From Hamadaea sp. (GTDB lineage Bacteria; Actinomycetota; Actinomycetes; Mycobacteriales; Micromonosporaceae): 34,709 nt of DNA. The translations under genes and the position numbers were made by a program. Location: contig JABFYB010000422.1 in NCBI GenBank assembly GCA_013361475.1, positions 1 through 34,709 of the forward strand, given 5' to 3'. Every line of letters begins with the position of its first letter. Positions within the stretch are counted from its first letter, which is position 1. A model generated the notes under the pieces. The model was not told the DNA's origin. It ran no database searches and worked only from the letters and a program-made list of their open reading frames with translations. Positions 26,418-34,686 of this stretch are shown one piece after another.

Positions 26418-27863
26418 CTACGGCCTCGGAAAAGTGCGCTCCACCGGCTGGTCCATCGGGCCCTTGATCGGCACGATCTGCTTCTGCGCGTACATCGCTT
26501 CGTCGGCGGCCCGGATCAGGTCGTCGACGTCGGTGCCGTCCCGGGTGGCGGCCTCGCTGACGACCGCGCCCAGGCTCGCGCCCACGCTCACCCCGTCCAG
26601 GGAACCTTCGAACGGTTGCGCGAGGGCCGACCGCACGCGTTCCACGGCACCGGCTACCCGGTCTGGACCGCAGTTGCGCAGCAGGGCCAGGAACTCGTCG
26701 CCGCCGAACCGGCCCACGTGGTCGTCGGCGCGGACGCTCTGCCGGAGCCGGTCGGCGATCTCGATGAGCAGGCGGTCTCCGGCCGCATGCCCGAAGCGGT
26801 CGTTGACTCGCTTGAAGTCGTCGAGATCGCAGAAGATCAGAGTGCAGTCGCGGGGAGACTTCAGCTCCCGGTCGAGCGCCTCGGTGAACGCGCGCCGGTT
26901 GAGCAGTCCGGTCAGCGGATCGTGGTCGGCCTCGACGGCCAGTGCGGCGGCGAGCCGGTCCCGGTTGGCGGCCAGCAGGCCGATCCGCAGCATGACCAGC
27001 GGCACCATGACCACGCCCACGAGGATGCTGAAGGTCGCGTCGACCGGCTTGCCGATCGCCAGCAGGATCGCGTTGACGATGGCGGGCACGCTGAGGGCCA
27101 GGCCCAGCAGGGTGAGCCGGGTGAAGCTCAGACGGTCGTGGCGCTGGGGCTCGGGCCGGGCCAGCCGGCGCATCGAGGGGTCGAACCCGACGACCGACAA
27201 CGCGATGTAGGCGACCATGAACGACATCACCGCGATGATCCGAGCCGGTTGCCCGCCCCAGCCCGTCAGGACGAATCCGGCCAGGTTGAAGGTGAGCGCC
27301 ACCAGCAGCAGGCGCAGCGCGCGCGTACGGTTCCGATCGGTCTCGACCAGCCGGATCAGCGCGCCCCAGGTGCCGCACAGCAGCAGCACGATCGCGGCGA
27401 GGGCGGCCGCCTCGGCCGAGTTCAAGTCGCTCGTGGCCATTCGCGGTTGCAGGATCAGGACCCACATCAGTCCGCCGAGCGAGAAGGCGGCCAGACTGGC
27501 GTCGATCAGTCCGCTGTAGTCGTTGCCCCCGCGTTTGATCACCAGCCCGGCCGCGGCGGTCAGCAGCAGCAGGCTGGCCACCGCGTCGATGATGCCTTGG
27601 TTGGGCAGCCACAGGTGAATGGTGTTGCCGGCCGCGCCGAGCAGAATCGCGGCGAAGATCAGCCGCCATTGGTTCCGGAGCCGTGGCGGGCTGTGCCGCA
27701 AGCCGTACAGCGTGGGCACGATGGCGAGCCAGGAGAACGCGAGGTATATGCCGGTCTGCGTGGATTGGGGCACGGTGGGTATGACCGCCACCGCGCACAG
27801 CGCGACCACCAGCGCGGCGGCGGCCAGCCACCGGGGGTGCTGCGGCCTGTGCGCTTCGGGCAT
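26418..27863 (-). CDS. Membrane diguanylate cyclase (GGDEF)
   Basis: This 481-residue protein has about nine to ten hydrophobic helices (residues 12-300) forming a membrane sensor. The cytosolic GGDEF domain (about 310-475) includes DPLTGLLNRRAF, FCDLDDFKRVNDRFGHAAGD, and intact RFGGDEF (GGDEF at 387-391). RADD (378-381) lies exactly five residues before it, matching the inhibitory I-site RxxD. It should make cyclic di-GMP from GTP and be product-inhibited. No EAL or HD-GYP domain is attached, and no other c-di-GMP protein is in the window. The signal sensed by the membrane part is unknown. Confidence 0.93.
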   Translation of the reverse strand: MPEAHRPQHPRWLAAAALVVALCAVAVIPTVPQSTQTGIYLAFSWLAIVPTLYGLRHSPPRLRNQWRLIFAAILLGAAGNTIHLWLPNQGIIDAVASLLLLTAAAGLVIKRGGNDYSGLIDASLAAFSLGGLMWVLILQPRMATSDLNSAEAAALAAIVLLLCGTWGALIRLVETDRNRTRALRLLLVALTFNLAGFVLTGWGGQPARIIAVMSFMVAYIALSVVGFDPSMRRLARPEPQRHDRLSFTRLTLLGLALSVPAIVNAILLAIGKPVDATFSILVGVVMVPLVMLRIGLLAANRDRLAAALAVEADHDPLTGLLNRRAFTEALDRELKSPRDCTLIFCDLDDFKRVNDRFGHAAGDRLLIEIADRLRQSVRADDHVGRFGGDEFLALLRNCGPDRVAGAVERVRSALAQPFEGSLDGVSVGASLGAVVSEAATRDGTDVDDLIRAADEAMYAQKQIVPIKGPMDQPVERTFPRP

Positions 27864-28009
27864 AGGTCCAGCGTAGGTTCATTTGCGGGGGTTTCGACCA
27901 CGTCTCGCCCGGGCAATCGGCCGTGTCGTCCGGGGCAGACATCCAGTGGCCGCGTGCGCGCGGCATCGATCACCTCGGTGTTCGCTCAGAGGAGTCTAGG
28001 AGGTGGGAC

Positions 28010-28038
28010 GGAACTTCCCGAAAACCACGTTCTACCGT
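28010..28038 (+). promoter_or_regulatory. Possible ECF-type promoter of the GT39-like gene
   Basis: GGAAC (28010-28014), 16 bases, then TCTAC (28031-28035) resembles ECF sigma promoters of actinobacteria. TACCGT at 28033-28038 could instead be a housekeeping -10. Either gives a very short leader before GTG 28050. Confidence 0.3.
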
Positions 28039-28049
28039 AGACAGTCATC

Positions 28050-29642
28050 GTGACGACATCGACGGGGATTGGTGCCGGGCGGTTCGCTCGCGTGCCGTAC
28101 ATCTTGCTCGCAGTGCTGTTCGGTCTGCTGACGGTGTTCGTCGCGACGCAGCACGCGGTCCACGGCCGGGCCTTCGACGAATGGATGCAGGACGACTACG
28201 GCCAGCGCGTATTGGCCTTCTACCTCAGCTGGGGGCAGGACCGGTCGTTCCTGGAGATGGCGCCCGAGCTGTACATGCCGCAGCACGGGTCGGCGTACGA
28301 GCTGATCGTCGCGGCGGTGCAGAAGCTGACCGGCGAGCAGTGGCGGACGCGGTCGGTGATCGGCGGCGTCACCGGCCTGCTCGGCGTCCTGGCGATCGCC
28401 CTGTGCGGCCGGGAGGTCGCCGGACCCTGGGGCGCCTTCACCGCGGCGGCCGGCCTGGCGCTCTATCCGCGCTATACCGGCTCGATCTTCAACAACTCCA
28501 AGGACGTCCCGTTCACGGTCGCGATGATCGTCGTGCTGTGGCTGGTCTTGCGGACGGTCCGCCGCTGGCAGTCCGGCGAGCGCCGGTTCGAGCTGCTCCA
28601 GGACGCCGCCCTCGGCTCGGCGATCGGGTTCGCCGCGGCGATCCGGGTCAACGCGCTGGCCTGGTTCGCGGTGCTGGCCGTGCTGATCGCCGCCTTCTGG
28701 ATCAGGCGCCGGCCCGAGGGGGCGGAGGCGGTCCGGGCCGAACTGTCGCGTCAGTTCGGCTCCTTGCTGCTGATCGTCTCCACCTGTTACCTCGCGATGT
28801 CGCTGACCTGGCCGTACCTTCTCGTCCGGCCGGTTTCCGGTGCGCTGGACGCGGTCGCTTCGATGTCGAAGTACCAGTGGAACCACGAGATCCTCTACCT
28901 GGGCGCGATGGTCCCCGCGCCGCAGGTGCCCTGGCATTACGCGCCCCTCTGGTTGATCATCGGCTCGCCGCTGCCGCTGATCCTGCTCGTGGTGGCCTCG
29001 GCGGGTGCGCTGTGGTGGCGGCGGGTGCCCTCCGACGGGCGTTATCTGGTGCTGGCGGCCTACGTGGCGGTGCCGCTGATCCTGCTGATCGTGCTGCGGC
29101 CGACCCTCTACAACTCGCTGCGGCAATTCCTCTACATCGTTCCCGGGCTGATCCTGATCGCCACCGGCGTGCTGCTCGCGGTGGTCCGGGCCGTCGCCCG
29201 CTCCGGCCGCCGGGCCTGGGCCGCGGCCGTCGTCGGGCTCGCGGTCGTCGGGCAGGCCGAGGCCGTCGTGGCCAGTCTGCAGATTTATCCCTATGAGTAC
29301 GCCTACTTCAGCCCGATCGTCGGCGGGTACGCGAACGCACACCACTCCTTCGAGGGGGAGTACTGGGGGTCGTGCTCCTCGCAGGCCGCGACCTGGCTGC
29401 GAAAGCATCACCTCGACTATCCGGTCGCCGAGCCGTCCTTTCAGGACGTCCTCGGGTGGAATACGTTGATCGAGAAGGAGTTGCCCGGCATCACGCCGGT
29501 CGGCGACGGACACCCGGTCTTCCTGATCAGCCGCGAACCCCGCGACGGCTACCGCACGATCCACTCGGTCGTGCTCGCGGGCGAGCAGCTCTGCCAGGTG
29601 GCGGTTCGCAGCGACGTGCCGTCGCCGCCGTCCGCCGGCTGA
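28050..29642 (+). CDS. GT39/ArnT-like polytopic membrane glycosyltransferase
   Basis: This 530-residue integral membrane protein has roughly eleven helices. The first outer loop (after about residue 32) carries acidic residues FDEWMQDDYGQ, the place of the catalytic Asp/Glu in GT39/GT83 enzymes. LYPRYTGSIFNNSKDVPF (about 138-156) and LRPTLYNSLRQFLYIVPG are typical of polyprenyl-phosphate-sugar-dependent transferases. A soluble outer C-terminus of about 120 residues follows (YFSPIVGGYANAHHSFEGEYWG, ending LCQVAV). It would transfer a sugar from a lipid carrier to a wall or protein acceptor outside. The start GTG 28050 has no Shine-Dalgarno. It is convergent with SulP, 4 bp apart. Confidence 0.8.
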   Translation: MTTSTGIGAGRFARVPYILLAVLFGLLTVFVATQHAVHGRAFDEWMQDDYGQRVLAFYLSWGQDRSFLEMAPELYMPQHGSAYELIVAAVQKLTGEQWRTRSVIGGVTGLLGVLAIALCGREVAGPWGAFTAAAGLALYPRYTGSIFNNSKDVPFTVAMIVVLWLVLRTVRRWQSGERRFELLQDAALGSAIGFAAAIRVNALAWFAVLAVLIAAFWIRRRPEGAEAVRAELSRQFGSLLLIVSTCYLAMSLTWPYLLVRPVSGALDAVASMSKYQWNHEILYLGAMVPAPQVPWHYAPLWLIIGSPLPLILLVVASAGALWWRRVPSDGRYLVLAAYVAVPLILLIVLRPTLYNSLRQFLYIVPGLILIATGVLLAVVRAVARSGRRAWAAAVVGLAVVGQAEAVVASLQIYPYEYAYFSPIVGGYANAHHSFEGEYWGSCSSQAATWLRKHHLDYPVAEPSFQDVLGWNTLIEKELPGITPVGDGHPVFLISREPRDGYRTIHSVVLAGEQLCQVAVRSDVPSPPSAG

Positions 29643-29646
29643 CCGG

Positions 29647-31338
29647 TCACCGTGGTTCGGCGGTCACCGGTGCGCCCGCCGCGACCAGGGTGTGCTTCGA
29701 CCCCTCGTCCTGGAGGTACGCGCGAGCGGCCGCGATGGCGTGCGGCGTATCGGGGAAGACCCGGCCTTGCGCGGTGAGCCGGGGCAGGATGCCGATGGCG
29801 GCGACGGCGCGGTCGTGGCCGGGGCGCAGACCCGACAGGTAGACGGCGATACCGCGCCGTTCGAGGCGTTCGACGGCGTCCCGGAGCACCGTCGCCCCGG
29901 TGCCGTCGATCGTCAGCACGCGCGACATCCGCAGGATCACCACGCGTACGTCGGCGACTTCGGACAGGTCGAGCAGGAAACGGTGGGCGGCGGCGAAGAA
30001 CAGCGGGCCTTCCAGCCGGTACGCGACGATGTGCTCCCGCAGCAGGGCGGCCTCTTCGTCCTGATGATCGGTGACGTCGAGGGGCACCGTCTCCAGGGTG
30101 GTCGCGCGGGCGATGCGGCGGATCGCCAGGACGCAGGCGAGGACCAGCCCGATGCCGACGGCGGCGACCAGATCCAGGGCCAGGGTGGCCGCCGCCGTCA
30201 GCGCCATGATCACCGCGTCGGAGCGGGTGGAACGCGCCAACGCCGCCAGCGAACCGACCTCCACCATGCGTACCGCCGTGGCGAGCAGGACCCCGGCGAG
30301 CGCCGCCAGGGGAATGTGCGCCACCAGCGGCGCGGCGGCGAACATGATGACGGCGAGGGTCGCCGCGTGGGTGAGCGACGCGAGCCGCGACTGGGCGCCC
30401 GCCCGCACGTTGACGGCGGTACGCGCGATGGCGGCGGTGGCCGGCACGCCGCCGAACAGGGGCGTGACCAGGTTGGCGATGCCCTGGCCGAACAACTCCC
30501 GGTCGGGATCGTGCCGCTGCCCGACGCTCATGCCGTCGGCGACCGTCGCCGACAGCAGGCTCTCCAACGCGGCCAGGGCCGCCACGGCGAGCGCGGACGT
30601 CAGCAGGCCGGGGACGGCGGCCGGCTCCAGGAAGCCGAGCGTCGGGGCGGGCAGGGTCGCCGGCAGAGCGCCGATGGTGCCGACGGACAGCCCCGACAAC
30701 GCCGTGGCGAGGGTCGCCGTGGCCACGGCGAGCAACGAGAACGGAATGGTCGGCCGCCAGCGTGCGCCGATGAGCATGACGGCGGCGACGCCGAGCGCCA
30801 GGCCGAGCGCGGCCCAGTGCGGCGTGCGGGCGAAGTCGACGACGGCCTGCCAAGCCGCCACGGTGACCTTCTCGCCACCGGACGCCTCGACGCCGAGCGC
30901 CGCCGGCACCTGCTGAAGGAAGATGACGGCGGCGATGCCGACGGTGAACCCCTCGACCACCGGAGCCGGCACGTAGCGGACGTACCGACCGGCGCGCATG
31001 ACGGCCAGGGCGACCAGGAAGACTCCCGCGATCAGCCCGACGGTGAGTACGCCACCTGGCCCGTAACGGTGCACGATCGGGACGAGCACCACGGTCATCG
31101 CCCCGGTAGGGCCGGAGACCTGCAGGTTCGACCCACCGAACAGCGCGGCCAGGGCGCCGGCGACGATGGCGGTGGCCAAGCCCGCCGCCGCGCCGAGCCC
31201 GGAGGACACCCCGAAACCCAGTGCCAGCGGCAACGCGACGACCGCCACGGTGAGCCCGGCGACCAGATCGGTACGGGGACGGTGCAGCATGCGGGCCAGG
31301 TCGGCGCGGGCGGGCAGCAGCCGGGCGAGGGCGCTCAT
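29647..31338 (-). CDS. SulP-family anion transporter with STAS domain
   Basis: This 563-residue transporter's membrane domain (about residues 22-420) shows the SulP signature PLALGFGVSSGLGAAAGLATAIVAG, FGGSNLQVSGPTGAMTVVL. A cytosolic STAS domain follows (about 445-540: GPLFFAAAHRFLLDLSEV, VVILRMSRVLTIDGTGATVLRDAVERLERRGIAVYLSGL). SulP proteins move sulfate, bicarbonate or other anions, and STAS regulates transport. Its ATG overlaps the ArsR stop (ATGA), so the two are translationally coupled and the transporter is under ArsR control. No carbonic anhydrase domain is fused. Substrate uncertain. Confidence 0.93.
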   Translation of the reverse strand: MSALARLLPARADLARMLHRPRTDLVAGLTVAVVALPLALGFGVSSGLGAAAGLATAIVAGALAALFGGSNLQVSGPTGAMTVVLVPIVHRYGPGGVLTVGLIAGVFLVALAVMRAGRYVRYVPAPVVEGFTVGIAAVIFLQQVPAALGVEASGGEKVTVAAWQAVVDFARTPHWAALGLALGVAAVMLIGARWRPTIPFSLLAVATATLATALSGLSVGTIGALPATLPAPTLGFLEPAAVPGLLTSALAVAALAALESLLSATVADGMSVGQRHDPDRELFGQGIANLVTPLFGGVPATAAIARTAVNVRAGAQSRLASLTHAATLAVIMFAAAPLVAHIPLAALAGVLLATAVRMVEVGSLAALARSTRSDAVIMALTAAATLALDLVAAVGIGLVLACVLAIRRIARATTLETVPLDVTDHQDEEAALLREHIVAYRLEGPLFFAAAHRFLLDLSEVADVRVVILRMSRVLTIDGTGATVLRDAVERLERRGIAVYLSGLRPGHDRAVAAIGILPRLTAQGRVFPDTPHAIAAARAYLQDEGSKHTLVAAGAPVTAEPR

Positions 31339-31673
31339 CGTGTGGCGGCCGGTTCGTCGCGCAGCGCCTCGAGCAGCTCCGACTGCCCTTCGATCATCTC
31401 GGTGAGGAAGCGCCGCGCCGCCGCCATGAGATCCGCGACGTCCGGTCCGGCCAACTCGTAGACGACCGAGCCGCCGTCCCGGCGGGAGGTCACGATCCCG
31501 GCCCGGCGCAGCACCGCCAACTGCTGCGACAGGCTCGACGCCTCGATCTCCACGTCGGCGAGCAGGTCGCGGACGGCGAGCGGGCCGTCGCCCAGCAGCT
31601 CCAGCACCCGGATCCGGACGGGGTGGCCGAGGGTGCGGAAGAACTCCGCCTTCCTCTGATACAGCGGTACCAC
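31335..31673 (-). CDS. ArsR-family regulator of the SulP transporter
   Basis: This 112-residue winged-helix repressor starts at GTG 31673, with GGAGG six bases upstream, giving VPLYQRKAEFFRTLGHPVRIRVLELL, the usual N-terminus of this subgroup. ATG 31727 would add 18 residues without a ribosome site. HTH: GPLAVRDLLADVEIEASSLSQQLAVLRRAGIVTSRR. There is no cysteine and no metal-binding CxC motif, so it is not a classical arsenite or metal sensor. Its coupling to SulP suggests it responds to anion or redox state, unproven. Confidence 0.88.
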   Translation of the reverse strand: MVPLYQRKAEFFRTLGHPVRIRVLELLGDGPLAVRDLLADVEIEASSLSQQLAVLRRAGIVTSRRDGGSVVYELAGPDVADLMAAARRFLTEMIEGQSELLEALRDEPAATR

Positions 31674-31843
31674 GCGCGCCCTCCAGCTCACGAGATGCTT
31701 GACATGTGCAATTGAACGTTTCTGCAAGTCGGCACACGCCGATGGGGTGCCCGAGTGTGATCCCGGTCATGGTGGCCGTGCGGTCGCCGCCGTGAGCTGC
31801 CGAGACAGGTGACCGCCGACGGGTGGTCGCGCCCGACGGTCGG
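31674..31843 (-). promoter_or_regulatory. Promoter region of the ArsR-SulP operon
   Basis: The 170 bp before arsR contain a locally AT-richer segment at about 31696-31730. On the minus strand, TTGCA occurs twice, flanking AACGTT. This is the likely operator/promoter area, but no exact -35/-10 pair is convincing. Confidence 0.3.
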
Positions 31844-32482
31844 TCAGTGATACAGCGCAGAGACCCACAGGTGGGTCAGCGTGTCCACCAGAACGGCACG
31901 GTCGTCGAAGGGTGGCACTCCACAGGCGGCCAGGTAATACAGCCGCTCACCCGTCCAGGTCAACGTCGCGGCCAGGGCGGGAACGTCGACATTCGCCAAC
32001 CTCGCCGCCACCGCTGGATCGGTTCGCCGATCGGCTTCGATCCGGGTGATCGTGGCGTCGGTGAACGTCTGCATCTGGGCCAGCCACAACTCGCGGAGCA
32101 GCGGATCGGAGGGCCAGCTTTCCACGATCGCGCGCAGCACCGCCGCGTTCGACGACCAGAGAGCGGCTCCGGCGTCGATGCCCGCCCGCAGCGTCTCATG
32201 TGGGCCTGCCGCAGCCTGAACCCAGGGCTCGGCCGCCTCGTGACCGGCTCCGACGGCGCGGCGTACGAGTTCGGCCAGCGCGGCCTGCTTGCCGGTGAAA
32301 TAGAAGTAGAAACTGGCCCGGGACACCCCGGCGGCACTGATGATCTCCGCCACGCTGAGCGCGTCGAAGGTGCGCTCGCCCAGCAACGCCCGGAGCGCGT
32401 CGAGAATGCGTTCGCGCAGGTCAATCTGGCCGGAGATGGCTCTCTCGCGTCGGGTCGCCACGGGGTGGAGCGTACCAGACAT
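31844..32482 (-). CDS. TetR-family transcriptional regulator
   Basis: This 212-residue regulator has an HTH at about residues 22-66 (LRERILDALRALLGERTFDALSVAEIISAAGVSRASFYFYFTGKQAAL). The C-terminal domain is helical with several Trp (ALWSSN, LREWL-like, LTWTGERLYYLAACGVPP). The ATG is 32482 (or 32485, which adds one Met). No Shine-Dalgarno is present, and the start lies inside one of two 17-bp palindromes, so the mRNA is probably leaderless and autorepressed. It is divergent from a VOC-family protein, its likely target. Confidence 0.9.
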   Translation of the reverse strand: MSGTLHPVATRRERAISGQIDLRERILDALRALLGERTFDALSVAEIISAAGVSRASFYFYFTGKQAALAELVRRAVGAGHEAAEPWVQAAAGPHETLRAGIDAGAALWSSNAAVLRAIVESWPSDPLLRELWLAQMQTFTDATITRIEADRRTDPAVAARLANVDVPALAATLTWTGERLYYLAACGVPPFDDRAVLVDTLTHLWVSALYH

Positions 32483-32517
32483 CATGTATGGACAGGGTGA
32501 CCAGACAGGCTGTATGG
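32475..32517. promoter_or_regulatory. Twin TetR operators overlapping both divergent starts
   Basis: Two 17-bp near-palindromes, CCAGACATCATGTATGG (32475-32491) and CCAGACAGGCTGTATGG (32501-32517), lie in tandem 26 bp apart; 14 of 17 bases are identical. TGGACA (32489-32494), 18 bp, TATGGT (32513-32518) forms a promoter for the VOC gene starting transcription at about its ATG (32526). Repressor binding would shut both genes. Confidence 0.7.
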
Positions 32518-32525
32518 TCCTCCGC

Positions 32526-32957
32526 ATGACACATGTCGCCGTGCATCTCGTCGTGAACGACCCCGACGCCGCAGCCGCCTGGTACACCGAGGTACTCGGC
32601 GCGGCGGAGACCAACCGCATCAGGCTCCCGGACGGACGTCCGCTCACGGTCGAGCTGCTGGTCGGCGACACCGTCCTGGCGGTGGCCGGGGAGTGGCCCG
32701 ACCGCGGGCTGCGTACGCCTGCGGCGCTGGGCGGGACGCCGGCCGCGTTCCATCTGCCGGTTCTGGACGTGGACGCCGTCTACGACAAGGCGATCTCCGC
32801 CGGAGCGACGGCCTTTGAACCGCCGCACGACGCCTTCTGGGGTGACCGCACAGCGCAGTTCCTGGACCCGTCCGGGCATCGCTGGGCCGTCGACCGCCAT
32901 CTGCGCGACGTTCCGGCCGAGGAGGTCGCCGAGCAGGTGGCGGCCATGTTCGCCTGA
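32526..32957 (+). CDS. VOC-superfamily (glyoxalase/PhnB-like) protein
   Basis: This 143-residue protein is of the vicinal-oxygen-chelate fold, with two beta-alpha-beta-beta-beta halves. The first starts MTHVAVHLVVNDPDAAAAWYTEVLGA; the second runs AAFHLPVLDVDAVYDKAISAGATAF to FLDPSGHRWAVDRH. DRTAQFLDPSGHRWAV is typical of PhnB/YE3-like members. Possible metal ligands are His7, the His in FHLPV and a late acidic residue. Members may detoxify or bind small molecules (antibiotic resistance, glyoxalase-like); substrate unknown. It appears leaderless, with an alternative in-frame ATG at 32514 inside the -10 box. It is divergently regulated by the TetR. Confidence 0.87.
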   Translation: MTHVAVHLVVNDPDAAAAWYTEVLGAAETNRIRLPDGRPLTVELLVGDTVLAVAGEWPDRGLRTPAALGGTPAAFHLPVLDVDAVYDKAISAGATAFEPPHDAFWGDRTAQFLDPSGHRWAVDRHLRDVPAEEVAEQVAAMFA

Positions 32958-32979
32958 CGCCGTCGAACCGGCGGACCGC

Positions 32980-33414
32980 TTACTTCTCGGCGGCGAGCCG
33001 CGCCAGGACCCGGCGGAAGATCGTCCAGTCGTGCTCGCCGATCTCGTCCTGCCAGCGCTGTTCGGTGTCGGCGAAGATCGCCAAGATGCGCTTCTGCATC
33101 CGCTTTCCCTTGGCGGTGGGGCGGACGATGCGGGCCCGCCCGTCGGCCGGATCGGGGCTGACGTCGAGGAAGCCGGCCTTCTGCATACTGGCGACGAACT
33201 CGCCCAGCGACTGCTTGGTCATGCCCATGACCGCGGCCAGCTCGGTCGGCCGGATGCCCGCGGCGGGGGTGAGCGACAGCAGGCGCAGATGAGAGCCGCG
33301 CAGATGCTGGGGTTCGTCGGCGACCTCGGCCTCCATCTGTCGCTTCGCGACTGACAGGGCGGCGCCGAGCAGGTCGAACACGTGGCTGAGCGGCTCGTCG
33401 TTGACGGAGGTCAT
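32980..33414 (-). CDS. MarR-family transcriptional regulator
   Basis: This 144-residue dimeric winged-helix protein has N- and C-terminal helices for dimerisation. Its HTH is IRPTELAAVMGMTKQSLGEFVASMQKAGFLDVSP with wing PADGRARIVRPTAKG, the diagnostic DxRxR-like wing. It should repress and be released by a small aromatic or phenolic ligand. It is divergent from a phosphotransferase-family gene; a 27-bp tandem duplication fills the space between them and begins at its start codon. The VOC gene is convergent, 22 bp away. Confidence 0.9.
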   Translation of the reverse strand: MTSVNDEPLSHVFDLLGAALSVAKRQMEAEVADEPQHLRGSHLRLLSLTPAAGIRPTELAAVMGMTKQSLGEFVASMQKAGFLDVSPDPADGRARIVRPTAKGKRMQKRILAIFADTEQRWQDEIGEHDWTIFRRVLARLAAEK

Positions 33415-33467
33415 CAGGCTACCTTACTATCTCGGGGTAGTCAGGTGACCTTACTAGTTGGGGGTCG
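33414..33467. repeat. 27-bp tandem duplication in the MarR/phosphotransferase promoter region
   Basis: Two adjacent 27-base units (33414-33440 and 33441-33467) match at 21 positions. They share TCAGG, ACCTTACTA and GGGGT. This doubling of a promoter segment is a probable pair of MarR binding sites. TTACTA could serve as a -10 for either direction. Confidence 0.6.
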
Positions 33468-33471
33468 GCTC

Positions 33472-34575
33472 ATGGATGTCAGCGCAGCCGACCTGTCCGA
33501 GGCGGCGGCCGCGATCTTCGCGGAGCCGGTGACGATCCGTCAGTGGCAGGGCGAGCGGATCGCCTACGAGTCCGGCTCGCCGGCCACCGGCGGCCTGCTC
33601 CGGGTGCACGGCACGACGACCGACGGGCGTACCTTCCGCGTCTTCGTCAAGCTGGTGCAGCATGCCCGGCACTGGCCGCGACTGCACTTGCTGCCCGCGT
33701 ACCTGCGCGACTCCTTCGCGGCGCAGTTCCCCTGGCGGCAGGAGTTGGCGGCGTGGGACACGGACTTCGCCGGGCGCCTGCCCGCCGGGCTACGGGTCCC
33801 CGTCCTCTACCGTGTCGCCGACGTCGGCGACGACCGCCTCATGGTCTACATGGAAGACATCGACGCCTGCGCCGACAGCACCTGGGACCTGCCCCGATTC
33901 GAGCGGGCCGCCACGTTGCTCGGGGGACTCGCGGCCCTTCGTGGCACCGCCGAGGCGATCGCGGCCAACCCGTACGCACCCGGCTGGGGACTGCGCGGAT
34001 ACATCGCCGGCCGCGTACAGCAGGGCGCGCTGCCGCTTCTCGACGACGACGGACTCTGGCGGCATCCACTGCTCGCCGAGGCCGACCCGGACCTGCGAAG
34101 CGATCTGCGGCGGCTCGCCCGAGCACTCCCGGCGATCCTGGACCGACTCGACGCGCTGCCGCAGGCCGTTCCGCACGGCGACGCCAGTCCGCAGAACCTG
34201 CTGATTCCCCGGGACGAACCCGACGCGCTCGTGGCGATCGACATCTCGTTCCAGGGCCCGCACGCCGTCGGATTCGACCTCGGCCAGCTGCTCATCGGGC
34301 TGGCCCACGCCGGGCTGCTCGACGTCGGCCTCCTCGCGGACGTCCACGACGTCCTCGTGCCGGCGTTCCTGACCGGGCTGCGGGCCTACGGCGGCCGAGC
34401 GGACGCCGACGAGGTGACCTACGGCTACGTCGGCAGCCTGGTCGCGCGGGCGGCGTTCACCTCGTTGCCGTTCGAGCTGCTCGGTGCGCCGGCCACGCCG
34501 GAGACCGAAGCCGTGTTCCGGCAACGCCTGGCACTCACCCGGTTCCTGGCCGACCTCGGTGCCACCCTGCGGTAG
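33472..34575 (+). CDS. APH/choline-kinase-fold phosphotransferase
   Basis: This 367-residue kinase-fold protein has the catalytic loop PHGDASPQNLLI (H235, D237, N242) and the metal-binding Asp as VAIDISFQGPHAVGFDLGQL (D257), matching the HGDxxxxN and D pattern. The N-terminal lobe contains RTFRVFVKLVQHARHWP, with Lys66 plausible for ATP. Relatives phosphorylate aminoglycosides, macrolides, choline-like or sugar substrates. The start ATG 33472 lies just after the duplicated MarR-region elements, with GTTGGGGG as weak ribosome site. Control by the divergent MarR suggests a role in response to a small toxic molecule. Antibiotic resistance is possible but unproven. Confidence 0.82.
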   Translation: MDVSAADLSEAAAAIFAEPVTIRQWQGERIAYESGSPATGGLLRVHGTTTDGRTFRVFVKLVQHARHWPRLHLLPAYLRDSFAAQFPWRQELAAWDTDFAGRLPAGLRVPVLYRVADVGDDRLMVYMEDIDACADSTWDLPRFERAATLLGGLAALRGTAEAIAANPYAPGWGLRGYIAGRVQQGALPLLDDDGLWRHPLLAEADPDLRSDLRRLARALPAILDRLDALPQAVPHGDASPQNLLIPRDEPDALVAIDISFQGPHAVGFDLGQLLIGLAHAGLLDVGLLADVHDVLVPAFLTGLRAYGGRADADEVTYGYVGSLVARAAFTSLPFELLGAPATPETEAVFRQRLALTRFLADLGATLR

Positions 34576-34577
34576 GC

Positions 34578-34599
34578 GGCCGACCTCGTCGAGGCGGCC
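34578..34599 (+). terminator. Hairpin after the phosphotransferase gene
   Basis: GGCCG and CCTC pair with GAGG and CGGCC across a 3-base loop, with a one-base bulge. It begins 3 bases after the stop. Confidence 0.5.
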
Positions 34600-34634
34600 C
34601 ACGGCCAAGGTTTGGTCACTCCGTCATTCCTCGG

Positions 34635-34653
34635 ATGAGTACTCGCCACTCAT
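34635..34653. promoter_or_regulatory. Inverted repeat before the last gene
   Basis: ATGAGT (34635-34640) and ACTCAT (34648-34653) are perfect inverted arms with a 7-base spacer, 34 bp before the ATG at 34687. It is a possible operator. Confidence 0.3.
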
Positions 34654-34686
34654 GTGGATGGTCGCGGCACCGGGAACGGTGGAGGC

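Noticed and set aside
29643-29690. Terminator between the GT39-like and SulP genes
   Set aside because: ACCGGTCACCG and CGGTCACCGGT look similar but do not form a convincing stem; stops are only 4 bp apart.
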